Assembly (NCBI GenBank): GCA_002427465.1
Contig: DIRC01000049.1
Span: forward strand, 411 to 19,685
Direction: 5' to 3'
Source of the DNA: Clostridiales bacterium UBA5446
GTDB lineage: Bacteria > Bacillota > Clostridia > Oscillospirales > Oscillospiraceae
Length of the DNA stretch: 19,275 nt
In this document: one piece after another, positions 6,809 through 14,421 of the stretch
Layout: each line of letters opens with the position of its first letter
Numbering within the stretch: the stretch's first letter is position 1
Translations under genes and position numbers: made by a program
The notes under the pieces: model-generated
Seen by the model: the letters and a program-made list of their open reading frames with translations, nothing else
Told to the model about the DNA's origin: nothing
Database searches by the model: none

Positions 6809-7466
6809 ACTGTTACAGCTACTGATGACCGGGATACTGGAAACCCTCTATATGACTCTGGGTTCCACAGCCCTTGCCTATCTGCTTGGCCTCCCCCTTG
6901 GCGTTATCCTCTATGTGACCAGCGCCGGCGGAATCCGCCCCAACAGAACCGTTAATTCAGTTTTGGGCTTCATTGTCAATTTTCTGCGCTCCGTACCATT
7001 TATCGTGCTGCTGATCGCCATAATCCCCTTCACCCGCGCCATAGTCGGAACCACCATCGGCTCCACCGCGACCATCGTTCCGCTGGTTGTGGCGGCGGCG
7101 CCTTTCGTGGCAAGAATGGTGGAGTCCTCCCTGCAGGAGGTCAACCGCGGCGTGATCGAGGCTGCCGAATCCATGGGTTCGGATACCCTGCAGATCATCC
7201 TGAAAGTCCTTATCCCCGAGGCGAAGCCGTCCCTCGTCACCGGAAGCGCCATTGCGGTCACCACCATCCTGGGGTATTCCGCCATGGCCGGATTTGTGGG
7301 AGGCGGCGGTCTGGGCGCCATCGCCATCAACTATGGCTATCACCGCTATCAGGAAGACGTCATGTTCATCACCGTGATCCTGCTGGTGATCATCGTCCAA
7401 ATTTTCCAGGAAACCGGTATGCGGATCTCCCTGTCTTCCGATAAGCGGATCAGCCAGAAACGGTAA
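6795..7466 (+). CDS. metI: Methionine ABC transporter permease MetI
   Basis: A 223-residue inner-membrane permease with about five membrane segments. The EAA loop that contacts the ATPase is visible at about 121-143 (IEAAESMGSDTLQIILKVLI), followed by the conserved GYSAMAGFVGGGGLG stretch characteristic of MetI. The start is the ATG at 6795, behind GGGAGGAGG (6777-6785) within the end of metN. The 14-base overlap with metN suggests coupled translation. Length fits the family (about 217-230). Confidence 0.96.
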   Translation: MLNSKLLQLLMTGILETLYMTLGSTALAYLLGLPLGVILYVTSAGGIRPNRTVNSVLGFIVNFLRSVPFIVLLIAIIPFTRAIVGTTIGSTATIVPLVVAAAPFVARMVESSLQEVNRGVIEAAESMGSDTLQIILKVLIPEAKPSLVTGSAIAVTTILGYSAMAGFVGGGGLGAIAINYGYHRYQEDVMFITVILLVIIVQIFQETGMRISLSSDKRISQKR

Positions 7467-7510
7467 AGTTAACCGACTAAATTATTAAAAAATTTTTGGA
7501 GGAAAATAAA

Positions 7511-8353
7511 ATGAAAAAGACGTTTGCAATTTTATTGGCCCTTACCCTCTCACTGTCCATACTTGGGGGATGCGGCGCCGCACCTGCCGGAACCCCTAGC
7601 CCCACCGAAACCCCCGACGCTGAAGATAAGACCATCACCGTAGGCGCCTCCGTCACCCCCCACGCCGAGATCCTCGCCGTAGCCGCGGAGCTGCTGGAGG
7701 ACCAGGGCTACACGCTTAATATCGTGGAGTTCAACGACTACGTTCTGCCCAACACCGCCACCGAGTCCGGCGAGCTGGACGCCAACTTCTTCCAGCACCA
7801 GCCTTATCTGACCAACTTCAACGATGAGAACGGCACCCATCTGGTCTCTGTGGCCGCCATCCATTATGAGCCCTTCGGCATCTATGCCGGTAAGACCACC
7901 GACCTTTCTCAGCTTGCCGACGGCGCCACCATCGCTATTCCCAACGACGGCACCAACGAAGCCCGCGCGCTCCTGCTGCTGGAGGCCCAGGGCCTCATCA
8001 CCCTGGCGGACGACGCGAGCTTCACCGCAACCAAACTCGACATTCAGGATAACCCCAAGAATCTTGTGATCGAGGAGCTTGAGGCGGCCCAGCTTGTCCG
8101 TGCGCTGCCCGACGTGGACCTGGCAGTCATCAACGGCAACTATGCCATCGGCGGCGGACTGCGGGTAAGCGAAGCTCTGGCCGTGGAGGACGCCTCCGGC
8201 GTCTCCGCCCAGACCTACGGCAACATCCTTGTGGTGAAGGAAGGCAACGAGAACCTGCCGAAAATCCAGGCGCTGGCCGCCGCTCTGCAGAGCGACCAGG
8301 TGCGCGAGTTCATCGAGTCCACCTATGACGGCGCCGTCGTCCCCCTGTTCTAA
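7511..8353 (+). CDS. metQ: Methionine-binding lipoprotein MetQ (NlpA family)
   Basis: A 280-residue substrate-binding lipoprotein. Signal peptide with lipobox LGGC, lipidated Cys21, then a Pro/Thr linker (22-38). The mature part begins ITVGASVTPHAEIL, the usual NlpA/MetQ opening, and contains FNDYVLPN, LDANFFQHQPYL and IPNDGTNEARALLLL, all family hallmarks. It captures methionine outside the cell and hands it to MetI. The start is the ATG at 7511 behind TTTGGAGGA. It follows metI after 44 A/T-rich bases. GC-rich alanine-heavy codon use resembles the neighbours. Last gene of the operon, followed by a strong terminator. Confidence 0.96.
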   Translation: MKKTFAILLALTLSLSILGGCGAAPAGTPSPTETPDAEDKTITVGASVTPHAEILAVAAELLEDQGYTLNIVEFNDYVLPNTATESGELDANFFQHQPYLTNFNDENGTHLVSVAAIHYEPFGIYAGKTTDLSQLADGATIAIPNDGTNEARALLLLEAQGLITLADDASFTATKLDIQDNPKNLVIEELEAAQLVRALPDVDLAVINGNYAIGGGLRVSEALAVEDASGVSAQTYGNILVVKEGNENLPKIQALAAALQSDQVREFIESTYDGAVVPLF

Positions 8354-8400
8354 AGCGCCGGGATACCCCGCATAAAAATTCCGCAGGTAAAAATTTCATA

Positions 8401-8442
8401 AAGCGTGCCGGACTGCCAGGCAGTCCGGCACGCTTGCCTTTT
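8401..8442 (+). terminator. Terminator of the metNIQ operon
   Basis: Perfect inverted repeat with 17-base arms: AAGCGTGCCGGACTGCC (8401-8417) and its complement at 8419-8435, around a single central A, followed by GCCTTTTA. The T-run is short, but the stem is very stable. Confidence 0.85.
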
Positions 8443-8503
8443 ACCATGTTTTGACCCCCTGCCCCAAAAGCCGGCAATGTGGTATGCTGGGCGCAGGGGT
8501 TTT

Positions 8504-8560
8504 CTTAAACAAATCTTAAACCCTTGTCCGGTTTATTATTAAACGGCATTCCTTTATAAT
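8504..8560 (+). promoter_or_regulatory. Candidate response-regulator-dependent promoter
   Basis: Two direct repeats CTTAAAC (8504-8510, 8515-8521) are 11 bases apart, the usual spacing for OmpR-family tandem sites. A perfect TATAAT lies at 8555-8560 with a poor -35 (TTTATT, 8532-8537), as in activated promoters. An inverted repeat GTTTA/TAAAC (8531-8544) lies between. Autoregulation by the following OmpR-type regulator is plausible but inferred. Confidence 0.5.
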
Positions 8561-8580
8561 AAGCGCCGAGGAGGGTTCTT

Positions 8581-9279
8581 ATGTACAACATTCTGATCTG
8601 CGATGACGAAAAGGATATCGTCAACGCGCTGAAAATTTATCTGGCGGACCCGGGATATACGCTTTTCGAGGCCTATACGGGCAGGGAGGCCCTCGGCATG
8701 ATGAGCCGCAGGGATATTCATCTGGTTCTGATGGATATTATGATGCCGGAGATGGACGGCATTTCCGCCATGGTGAAAATCCGGGAGCAGAGCAACGTGC
8801 CGGTGATTCTGCTGACCGCAAAAGGCGAGGATACCGACAAAATCCTTGGTCTGAACGTGGGCGCGGACGACTATATCACAAAGCCCTTCAACCCGGTGGA
8901 GGTGGCGGCCCGTGTAAAATCCCAGCTTCGGCGCTATATGCAGCTTGGCGGCGGCCAGGCCAGCCCCCAGACCTTCCGTGTCGGCGGCATCGAGCTGGAC
9001 GACCTGCAAAAAAAGGTGACTCTGGACGGGGAATCCGTCTCCCTGACGCCCACGGAATACGACATTCTGAAGCTGCTGCTGGAACACCCGGACCAGGTGT
9101 TTTCACCTAAGGAAATCTATAAAAGGGTATGGCAGGACGAGCCTGTAGGCAGTGAGAGCACCGTGGCGGTACATATAAGGCATTTAAGGGAAAAGCTGGA
9201 GATTAACCCCGCCGAACCGCGTTATCTCAAGGTCGTATGGGGACAGGGATATAAAATTGAAAAGGGGAAGCGGGAATGA
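8581..9279 (+). CDS. Two-component response regulator, OmpR/PhoB family
   Basis: A 232-residue regulator. The receiver domain (1-120) has acidic pocket D8 and D9, phospho-acceptor D52 (LVLMDIMMPEMDG), T79 and K101. The winged-helix DNA-binding domain (about 132-230) includes SLTPTEYDILKLLLEHPDQV and the final VVWGQGYKIE wing typical of VanR-like members. The start is the ATG at 8581 behind GAGGAGGG. It overlaps the downstream kinase gene by four bases (ATGA at 9276), so the pair is cotranscribed and surely cognate. Target genes are not known; no transporter or resistance gene is adjacent in the same operon. Confidence 0.96.
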   Translation: MYNILICDDEKDIVNALKIYLADPGYTLFEAYTGREALGMMSRRDIHLVLMDIMMPEMDGISAMVKIREQSNVPVILLTAKGEDTDKILGLNVGADDYITKPFNPVEVAARVKSQLRRYMQLGGGQASPQTFRVGGIELDDLQKKVTLDGESVSLTPTEYDILKLLLEHPDQVFSPKEIYKRVWQDEPVGSESTVAVHIRHLREKLEINPAEPRYLKVVWGQGYKIEKGKRE

Positions 9280-11150
9280 ACGTAAAGCACTGGACCCACA
9301 GCCTTCTTGCGAAGACCATCGCCTTTTTTCTGCTGGTCGTCACGGCCTGCACAGCCGCGGGCTGCGTGCTGGGCGCTGTCATTTTGGTACAAGAGGGCTT
9401 TTACACCCGCAGCGAGGAACAGATCGTTCAGGAACAGCTATACTATATGGCGCAAAGCGAAAGCCGGGGTATCGTACGGGATCATCTGCTCTTCCAGGAG
9501 CTGAATATCCCGGAAACATATGAAAACACAAACTTCCGCTTTGAGCTTTTCGCGGATGACAGCGAGCGCGTGTTCGGAAACATAATGGACGCGTCCGAAA
9601 CCCCCGACTACAAGTTTGTGTTTCACAGTAGTGAGTTCACAAACGACCAGGACCTCACCAGCTATACGATGCTGGTAAAGATCGACAAGAGCTTCCCGTT
9701 CTCCGACGGGTACTCGACCATAAGCGGCTTGCTTCATTTTGCCTATTCTATGCGCTATGCCGTTTATGTAATCGGTATTTTCTCAGCGTTTCTGGCAATT
9801 GCCTGTTTCGTATTTTTGATGTTTGCGGCAGGGCGCCGGGAGGGGCGGGAGGAAATATCGGCGGTTGGACTGGCGGCGATCCCCTTCGATTTGCTGACGG
9901 GCCTGCTGCTCCTTGCTGCTTTTATCGACGTCTCCGCCGTTTCCAACAGTTATTTCATGCTGCACGATGTTGCCTCCGTCGCGGTGCTTGTTCTGGGATT
10001 TATTGCCGCGCTGGTGGTCGGCACGGCATATTGCATGAACTTTGCCGTTCGCGTCAAGCTGGGCGGCTGGTGGAAAAATACCGTGGTTTTCCGCCTGGTC
10101 GTTTTCGCCGGGCGTGCTCTCCGCACGATAGGGACAGGGCTGTCGGCCCTTTTCCGCAGCCTGCCGCTGATCTGGAAAACCGTTCTGGCCCTTTTTGCCA
10201 TTGCGGGTCTGGAGCTTCTGTCCTTCGGCATGTTTTACTATGACGCCTCCTGGCTGCTGATCGCCCGGTTTTTAGAGTGGCTTTTGCTCATCCCGGCAAT
10301 TTTGTATCTTGCCCTCGTGCTCCTGAAACTCCAGAAGGGCAGCGAGGCGCTCGCCGCCGGGGATCTTTCCTATCAGGTGGATACCGGGCGGATGTTCTGG
10401 GATTTTAAAAGGCACGGCGAAAACTTAAACCGCATTGCCGAGGGCATGGCCTTGGCGGTGGACGAGCGCATGAGAAGCGAGCGCTTTAAAACAGAGCTTA
10501 TTACCAATGTGTCCCACGACATCAAAACCCCCCTCACCTCCATCATCAATTATTCGGATCTGATCTGCAAGGAGCAGCCGGAAAACGAAAAAGTGGCGGA
10601 ATACGCCGCGGTGCTGCTCCGCCAGTCCGAACGGCTGAAAAAACTGATCGAAGACCTGGTTGAGGCCTCCAAGGCTTCCACAGGCAGCGTGGATGTGCTG
10701 GCGGCGCCCTGCGAGGTGGGGGTGCTGCTGACACAGACGGTGGGGGAATATGAGCAGCGCCTGCGGGAAAACGATTTGGAGCTGATTGCCAAGCAGCCGG
10801 AAACCCCCGTCAGAATCATGGCCGACGGCCGGCACCTTTGGCGCGTGTTTGATAACCTGATGAATAACGTATGCAAGTACGCCCAGGGCGGCACGCGCGT
10901 TTATCTGACCGTGGAAGAAAAAAATGGCGAGGCGGCAATTTCCTTCAAAAACACCTCGAAATACCCCCTTGATATTTCAGCGGACGAGTTGATGGCCCGG
11001 TTTGTCCGCGGCGACAGCGCCAGAAGCACCGACGGCAACGGCCTCGGCCTGTCCATTGCCCGGAGTTTGACGGAGCTGCAAAACGGAAGATTGGAGCTTA
11101 CCGTGGACGGCGATTTATTCAAAGTGGTTTTATATTTCAGCAGTATCTAG
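9276..11150 (+). CDS. Multi-pass membrane sensor histidine kinase
   Basis: A 624-residue kinase, cognate to the regulator just upstream. TM1 is about 14-38, an outside domain of about 115 residues follows, then a cluster of about six more membrane helices (about 160-350). A HAMP-like linker follows (about 355-395), then the HisKA domain with phospho-acceptor His414 in NVSHDIKTPLTSI. The ATPase domain has the N box around N527 and N531 and the G2 box DGNGLGLSIA (586-595). The usual DxGxG G1 box is replaced by a stretch reading ISFKNTSKYPL, a variant common in Firmicutes kinases of this layout. The ligand is unknown. The start is the ATG at 9276 overlapping the regulator's stop, with AAAAGGGGAAGCGGG just upstream. 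Confidence 0.94.
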   Translation: MNVKHWTHSLLAKTIAFFLLVVTACTAAGCVLGAVILVQEGFYTRSEEQIVQEQLYYMAQSESRGIVRDHLLFQELNIPETYENTNFRFELFADDSERVFGNIMDASETPDYKFVFHSSEFTNDQDLTSYTMLVKIDKSFPFSDGYSTISGLLHFAYSMRYAVYVIGIFSAFLAIACFVFLMFAAGRREGREEISAVGLAAIPFDLLTGLLLLAAFIDVSAVSNSYFMLHDVASVAVLVLGFIAALVVGTAYCMNFAVRVKLGGWWKNTVVFRLVVFAGRALRTIGTGLSALFRSLPLIWKTVLALFAIAGLELLSFGMFYYDASWLLIARFLEWLLLIPAILYLALVLLKLQKGSEALAAGDLSYQVDTGRMFWDFKRHGENLNRIAEGMALAVDERMRSERFKTELITNVSHDIKTPLTSIINYSDLICKEQPENEKVAEYAAVLLRQSERLKKLIEDLVEASKASTGSVDVLAAPCEVGVLLTQTVGEYEQRLRENDLELIAKQPETPVRIMADGRHLWRVFDNLMNNVCKYAQGGTRVYLTVEEKNGEAAISFKNTSKYPLDISADELMARFVRGDSARSTDGNGLGLSIARSLTELQNGRLELTVDGDLFKVVLYFSSI

Positions 11151-11169
11151 GATCAGGCAGAAAAACAGA

Positions 11170-11205
11170 GCGGCCAACCGAATCTATCGGAAGGCCGCCC
11201 TTTTT
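11170..11205. terminator. Bidirectional terminator between kinase and rubrerythrin genes
   Basis: Stem GCGGCC (11170-11175) / GGCCGC (11193-11198) with an AA/AA internal loop and inner CCGA/TCGG, followed by CCTTTTT on the plus strand. On the minus strand the hairpin is followed by TCTGTTTTTCTG, so it can serve both convergent genes. Confidence 0.85.
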
Positions 11206-11237
11206 GGCGCGATTGCCGCCTGATTCATTCGGGCGGT

Positions 11238-11900
11238 TTAGTAGTTTTCTGCTCTGACCTCGAAAAAGCTCTGGCTGTATTTACAGACCGGGCAGACCTC
11301 CGGCGCTTTCTTGCCCATGGCCAAATGCCCGCATATGCGGCATTCCCAGATGGTCTCCTCGCTCTTTTCGAAGACTTTCTGCATCTCCACGTTGCGAAGC
11401 AGCGCACGGTAGCGTGTCTCATGGGCCTTTTCTATATCGGCAACCCGCCGGAATCTGGCGGCCAGGTCGGTAAAGCCCTCCTCCTCCGCATCCTTGGCAA
11501 ACCGGTCGTACATATCCGTCCATTCATAGTTTTCGCCTTCGGCGGCCTGAAGCAGGTTGCGGGCGGTATCCCCAATATGGCCCAGTTCCTCATACCACAC
11601 CCTGGCATGCTCCTGCTCGTTCCTGGCGGTCTGCAGGAAGATCGCCGCGATCTGATCGCAGCCTTCCCTCTGGGCAACTTGGGCAAAATAGGTGTATTTG
11701 TTCCTTGCCTGGCTTTCCCCGGCAAAAGCCTCCGCCAGGTTTTTTTCGGTTTTTGTCCCGGCATATTGATTCGCTAAAGCCGGTTTTTCGGCCAGCTTTT
11801 CAAAAACGGAAGCCGGTTTACCGCAGCGTGGGCATTTGAAGCCCTCGGGCAGCGGCCCTTCGTGAATGTATCCGCACACTGTGCAGCGATATTTTTCCAT
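11238..11900 (-). CDS. Rubrerythrin with N- and C-terminal rubredoxin modules
   Basis: A 220-residue cytoplasmic non-haem iron protein that reduces hydrogen peroxide in anaerobes. Residues 1-35 are a short rubredoxin-like knuckle (C6-x2-C9, C23-x2-C26). Residues 45-178 are the ferritin-like di-iron domain, with E62 in AGESQARNKY, E95-Q-E-H98 and E157-K-A-H160. Residues 183-215 are a second rubredoxin module (C187-x2-C190, C203-x2-C206). Classical rubrerythrin has only the C-terminal one and reverse rubrerythrin only the N-terminal one; this protein has both. The start is the ATG at 11900, seven bases after AGGAGG. It is divergent from the ferredoxin operon at 12124. Confidence 0.94.
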   Translation of the reverse strand: MEKYRCTVCGYIHEGPLPEGFKCPRCGKPASVFEKLAEKPALANQYAGTKTEKNLAEAFAGESQARNKYTYFAQVAQREGCDQIAAIFLQTARNEQEHARVWYEELGHIGDTARNLLQAAEGENYEWTDMYDRFAKDAEEEGFTDLAARFRRVADIEKAHETRYRALLRNVEMQKVFEKSEETIWECRICGHLAMGKKAPEVCPVCKYSQSFFEVRAENY

Positions 11901-11993
11901 GCATGAACCTCCTGATCTGATTTTAAGTATTCCCGCAAAACCGCGGCAACTATTCCCTCTGTTGGTTTACGTCCATTACCTGATCCATAAGTG

Positions 11994-12022
11994 ATTATAG
12001 CACAACCGCCATTGCTTTCCAA
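11994..12022 (-). promoter_or_regulatory. Promoter of the rubrerythrin gene
   Basis: On the minus strand TTGGAA (12017-12022; 4 of 6) and a perfect TATAAT (11994-11999) are 17 bases apart. Transcription should start near 11987, leaving an 87-base 5' UTR. No clear PerR-type inverted repeat overlaps it. Confidence 0.65.
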
Positions 12023-12123
12023 CCGAAAAATCCGTCCGGCGCCTATGTGCGTGACGAGATCACAGAAGGACGCCCGATGTTGGGATAAGATGGCCTCACG
12101 CTATTATTATGGGGGGATATTCC

Positions 12124-12342
12124 GTGGATCAAGTCACCAAGAAAAGAACGGTAAGAAAGGCAGTGGTCGATACCCGCGCGTGCGTCGCCTGCGGCTGCTG
12201 TGCAAAGGTATGCCCGCGAAATGCCATAGCCGTCGTCAAGGGCGTATACGCGGCTGTGGACGAAGCCCTCTGCGTAGGATGCGGTAAATGCAAGTCCGCC
12301 TGCCCTGCCGGGGTCATCGTGCTCATGGAGGCCGCCGTATGA
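12124..12342 (+). CDS. 2[4Fe-4S] ferredoxin
   Basis: A 72-residue ferredoxin with two complete cluster motifs: C20-x2-C23-x2-C26-x3-C30-P and C50-x2-C53-x2-C56-x3-C60-P. It probably passes electrons to or from the membrane protein encoded next, whose ATG overlaps this stop codon (ATGA, 12339-12342). I chose the GTG at 12124 because GGGGGG (12111-12116) sits seven bases before it. The ATG at 12109 would make the protein five residues longer but has no ribosome site. The N-terminal 17 residues are basic and not part of the ferredoxin fold. Confidence 0.9.
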   Translation: MDQVTKKRTVRKAVVDTRACVACGCCAKVCPRNAIAVVKGVYAAVDEALCVGCGKCKSACPAGVIVLMEAAV

Positions 12343-12929
12343 AGAAACGCTGGTATGATTATCTCTGGATCGTTTCGGCCCTCTATCTGATTCTGGGTTT
12401 TTTCAACATACTTTTTGCCTGGTTCGGCCTGCTCTGCTTTCTTATTCCCCTGCTGATTGCAATCTTCGGGGGCGGAAAGGCCTATTGCAACCGATATTGC
12501 GGCAGGGGCCAGCTCTTTGAGCTGCTGGGCGGCCGCTTCGGCCTCTCCAGGAAAAAGGACATTCCCGCCTGGGTCCGCAGCAAAGGGTTTCGCTACGGGT
12601 TTCTGATCTTCTTTTTCACCATGTTCTTCAATATGCTCTGGAACACCTGGCTGGTGTTTGCCGGAGCCAAAAGCCTTGGCCAGGCGGTAACCCTGCTCTG
12701 GACCATCAAACTGCCCTGGCACTGGGCTTACACAGTGCCCGTTACGCCCTGGGTCGCTCAGTTTTCCTTCGGCTTTTACAGTGTCATGCTGACCTCAACG
12801 GTGTTGGGGCTGATCACCATGATGCTGTATAAGCCCCGATCCTGGTGCGTTTACTGCCCCATGGGAACCATGACGCAGCTCATCAGCAAAGCAAAGGCCG
12901 GCAATTCCTGCCCCGGCCGCCCCGCATAA
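12339..12929 (+). CDS. NapH/NosR-like membrane 4Fe-4S protein
   Basis: A 196-residue inner-membrane protein with about four membrane helices (about 8-28, 30-47, 87-108, 143-164). Two Cys pairs face the cytoplasm next to helix ends: C50-x3-C54-GRG and C170-x2-C173-PMG. This arrangement is the Fer4_5 (NapH/NosR/CcoG-like) quinone- or ferredoxin-linked electron transfer module; the usual CP in the first motif is CG here. There is no soluble ferredoxin domain at the C-terminus. The separate ferredoxin gene upstream likely supplies it. Electron donor and acceptor are not evident. Coupled to the ferredoxin gene by an ATGA overlap, with GGAG (12327-12330) inside that gene as ribosome site. Confidence 0.85.
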   Translation: MKKRWYDYLWIVSALYLILGFFNILFAWFGLLCFLIPLLIAIFGGGKAYCNRYCGRGQLFELLGGRFGLSRKKDIPAWVRSKGFRYGFLIFFFTMFFNMLWNTWLVFAGAKSLGQAVTLLWTIKLPWHWAYTVPVTPWVAQFSFGFYSVMLTSTVLGLITMMLYKPRSWCVYCPMGTMTQLISKAKAGNSCPGRPA

Positions 12930-12951
12930 AAACGCCTTTCCAATTCGCCGG

Positions 12952-12980
12952 TTGCGTACGGCCGCTTTTTGAGATAAAAT
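12952..12980 (+). promoter_or_regulatory. Possible promoter of lplA
   Basis: TTGCGT (12952-12957, 3 of 6) and TAAAAT (12975-12980, 5 of 6) are 17 bases apart, just upstream of the ribosome site GGGGGG (12986-12991). Confidence 0.4.
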
Positions 12981-13001
12981 GGCTCGGGGGGCGATATACA
13001 C

Positions 13002-14030
13002 ATGGCTTTGCTGAATTATCTTGAGACTGGAAGCACGGATTCCGCCTGGAACCTGGCTTTTGAGGAATACGTTCTAACGACAAAACGCGAGGGCGACTGG
13101 CTCATCCTCTGGCAGAACGCAAACACCGTGGTGGTGGGCATGAATCAGAATGCCGAGGAGGAGATCTCCCGCAGCTTCGTGGAGGCCCGCGGCATTACCG
13201 TCGTGCGCCGGACAACTGGGGGCGGCGCGGTATACCACGACCTGGGAAACCTTAACTATTCCTTCATCACCGATGCGGGGGACGCGCAGCAGCTTTCTAT
13301 CACGCGGTTTACGCGGCCTGTATGCGCGGCGCTGGAATCCCTTGGCGTCTCCGCCGTACCCTCCGGCCGGAACGACATCACTATAAACGGCAAGAAGGTT
13401 TCCGGGACGGCCCAGCGCCTGCATAAGGGCCGGATTCTCCACCACGGAACCCTTCTGTTTGACAGCGACGCCGAAATGGTTGCGGGCGCACTGAACGCCG
13501 ACCCGGAAAAGTTCCGGTCAAAGGCTGCCAAGTCCGTCCGCAGCCGTATCGGCAATATCCGGGAAATGCTGCCGGAGGACATGGATATCGCCGCCTTCAA
13601 GGCCCGCCTGCTTCTGGCCCTTGCCGGAGACGGCCTTCAGCGCCGCAATCTTGACCCGGCGGAACTTTCCGAGATCGGGAAGCTGGCCGATGAAAAATAC
13701 CGGAGCTGGGACTGGAACTTCGGAGCGTCGCCGGCCTTCTCCATAATCTGCAAACGCCGCCTGGAGGGCGGCGCGCTGGAGGTTGGGCTTCAGGCGGCGT
13801 CAGGGATCATCGAATATGTCCGGTTCCGGGGAGACTTCATGGCCGTTGAGGACTGCTCCCCAGTGGCGGAAGCCCTGCAAAACGTCAGATTTGCCCGGAA
13901 CGACGTCATGGCCGTGCTGGATGGCTTCAACCTGACGCCCATGTTCGGCGCCGTCACGGCGACGGACATTGCGGATACGATATTCGGCACTCCGGACAGT
14001 AGCCGTAAACATCCAGCCTGTGGCCGGTGA
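13002..14030 (+). CDS. lplA: Lipoate--protein ligase
   Basis: A 342-residue cytoplasmic enzyme that activates free lipoate with ATP and attaches it to lipoyl domains (for example glycine cleavage H protein or 2-oxoacid dehydrogenases). The lipoate/biotin ligase fold is marked by RRTTGGGAVYHDLGN (69-83), GRNDI (122-126) and INGKKVSGTAQ, with K132 as the expected catalytic lysine. The C-terminal accessory domain is at about 250-330. The start is the ATG at 13002 behind a G-run with 10-base spacing. The last 77 bases overlap, tail to tail, the Fur-family gene on the other strand. The final dozen residues (TPDSSRKHPACGR) look like non-conserved run-on. No substrate protein gene is nearby. Confidence 0.95.
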   Translation: MALLNYLETGSTDSAWNLAFEEYVLTTKREGDWLILWQNANTVVVGMNQNAEEEISRSFVEARGITVVRRTTGGGAVYHDLGNLNYSFITDAGDAQQLSITRFTRPVCAALESLGVSAVPSGRNDITINGKKVSGTAQRLHKGRILHHGTLLFDSDAEMVAGALNADPEKFRSKAAKSVRSRIGNIREMLPEDMDIAAFKARLLLALAGDGLQRRNLDPAELSEIGKLADEKYRSWDWNFGASPAFSIICKRRLEGGALEVGLQAASGIIEYVRFRGDFMAVEDCSPVAEALQNVRFARNDVMAVLDGFNLTPMFGAVTATDIADTIFGTPDSSRKHPACGR

Positions 14031-14400
14031 TCAGATAACCCGTCTCCGCGCTCAGGCGTTTTTCATAGTCCCGCAGCGGGCAGCTGTCAATGGCAACAAT
14101 CTTATTGCAGGCAAGGCACACCAGATAATGCCGGTGCTCCATCCGGTTGAACTCATAGAGATTCCGACTGTCCCCCGCAATGGTGAGCTTCCTGGCCAGA
14201 CCTTTGTCCGCCAGGGCCTCCAGCGTTCTGTACACTGTGGAAAGATTTGCGGAAATCCCCCCGTCCCGCATCGCCATGAAGACCTGCTCGGCCGAAACCG
14301 GACGCTCGCTTTTTTCAAGAATACCAAGGATGGCCGAACGCCCCTTGGTATTCTTCAGGCCGCAACGCCTGACTGCTTCACCCAGCTCAACATCGTTCAA
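13954..14400 (-). CDS. Fur-family repressor, probably Zur-like
   Basis: A 148-residue metal-dependent repressor. The winged helix is at about 10-80, with recognition helix LSTVYRTLEAL (53-63). The C-terminal dimer domain carries H89 and H91, and C95-x2-C98 and C135-x2-C138, the structural zinc site of the family. It is the last gene of the minus-strand metal ABC transporter operon, 21 bases after the permease stop. That location favours zinc (Zur) sensing, with possible autoregulation through the inverted repeat at 16932. It could also be a Mn- or Fe-sensor; sequence alone does not decide. The start is TTG at 14400 behind AGGGGGCG; a nearby ATG is out of frame. Its 3' end overlaps lplA by 77 bases. 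Confidence 0.92.
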   Translation of the reverse strand: MNDVELGEAVRRCGLKNTKGRSAILGILEKSERPVSAEQVFMAMRDGGISANLSTVYRTLEALADKGLARKLTIAGDSRNLYEFNRMEHRHYLVCLACNKIVAIDSCPLRDYEKRLSAETGYLITGHRLDVYGYCPECRISYPQCPSP

Positions 14401-14421
14401 CGCATACGCCCCCTATTTTCT

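Noticed and set aside
12080..12107. TTGGGA / TATTAT as ferredoxin promoter
   Set aside because: 16-base spacing is acceptable, but the start site would fall within the G-run used as ribosome site, leaving almost no leader; not reliable.
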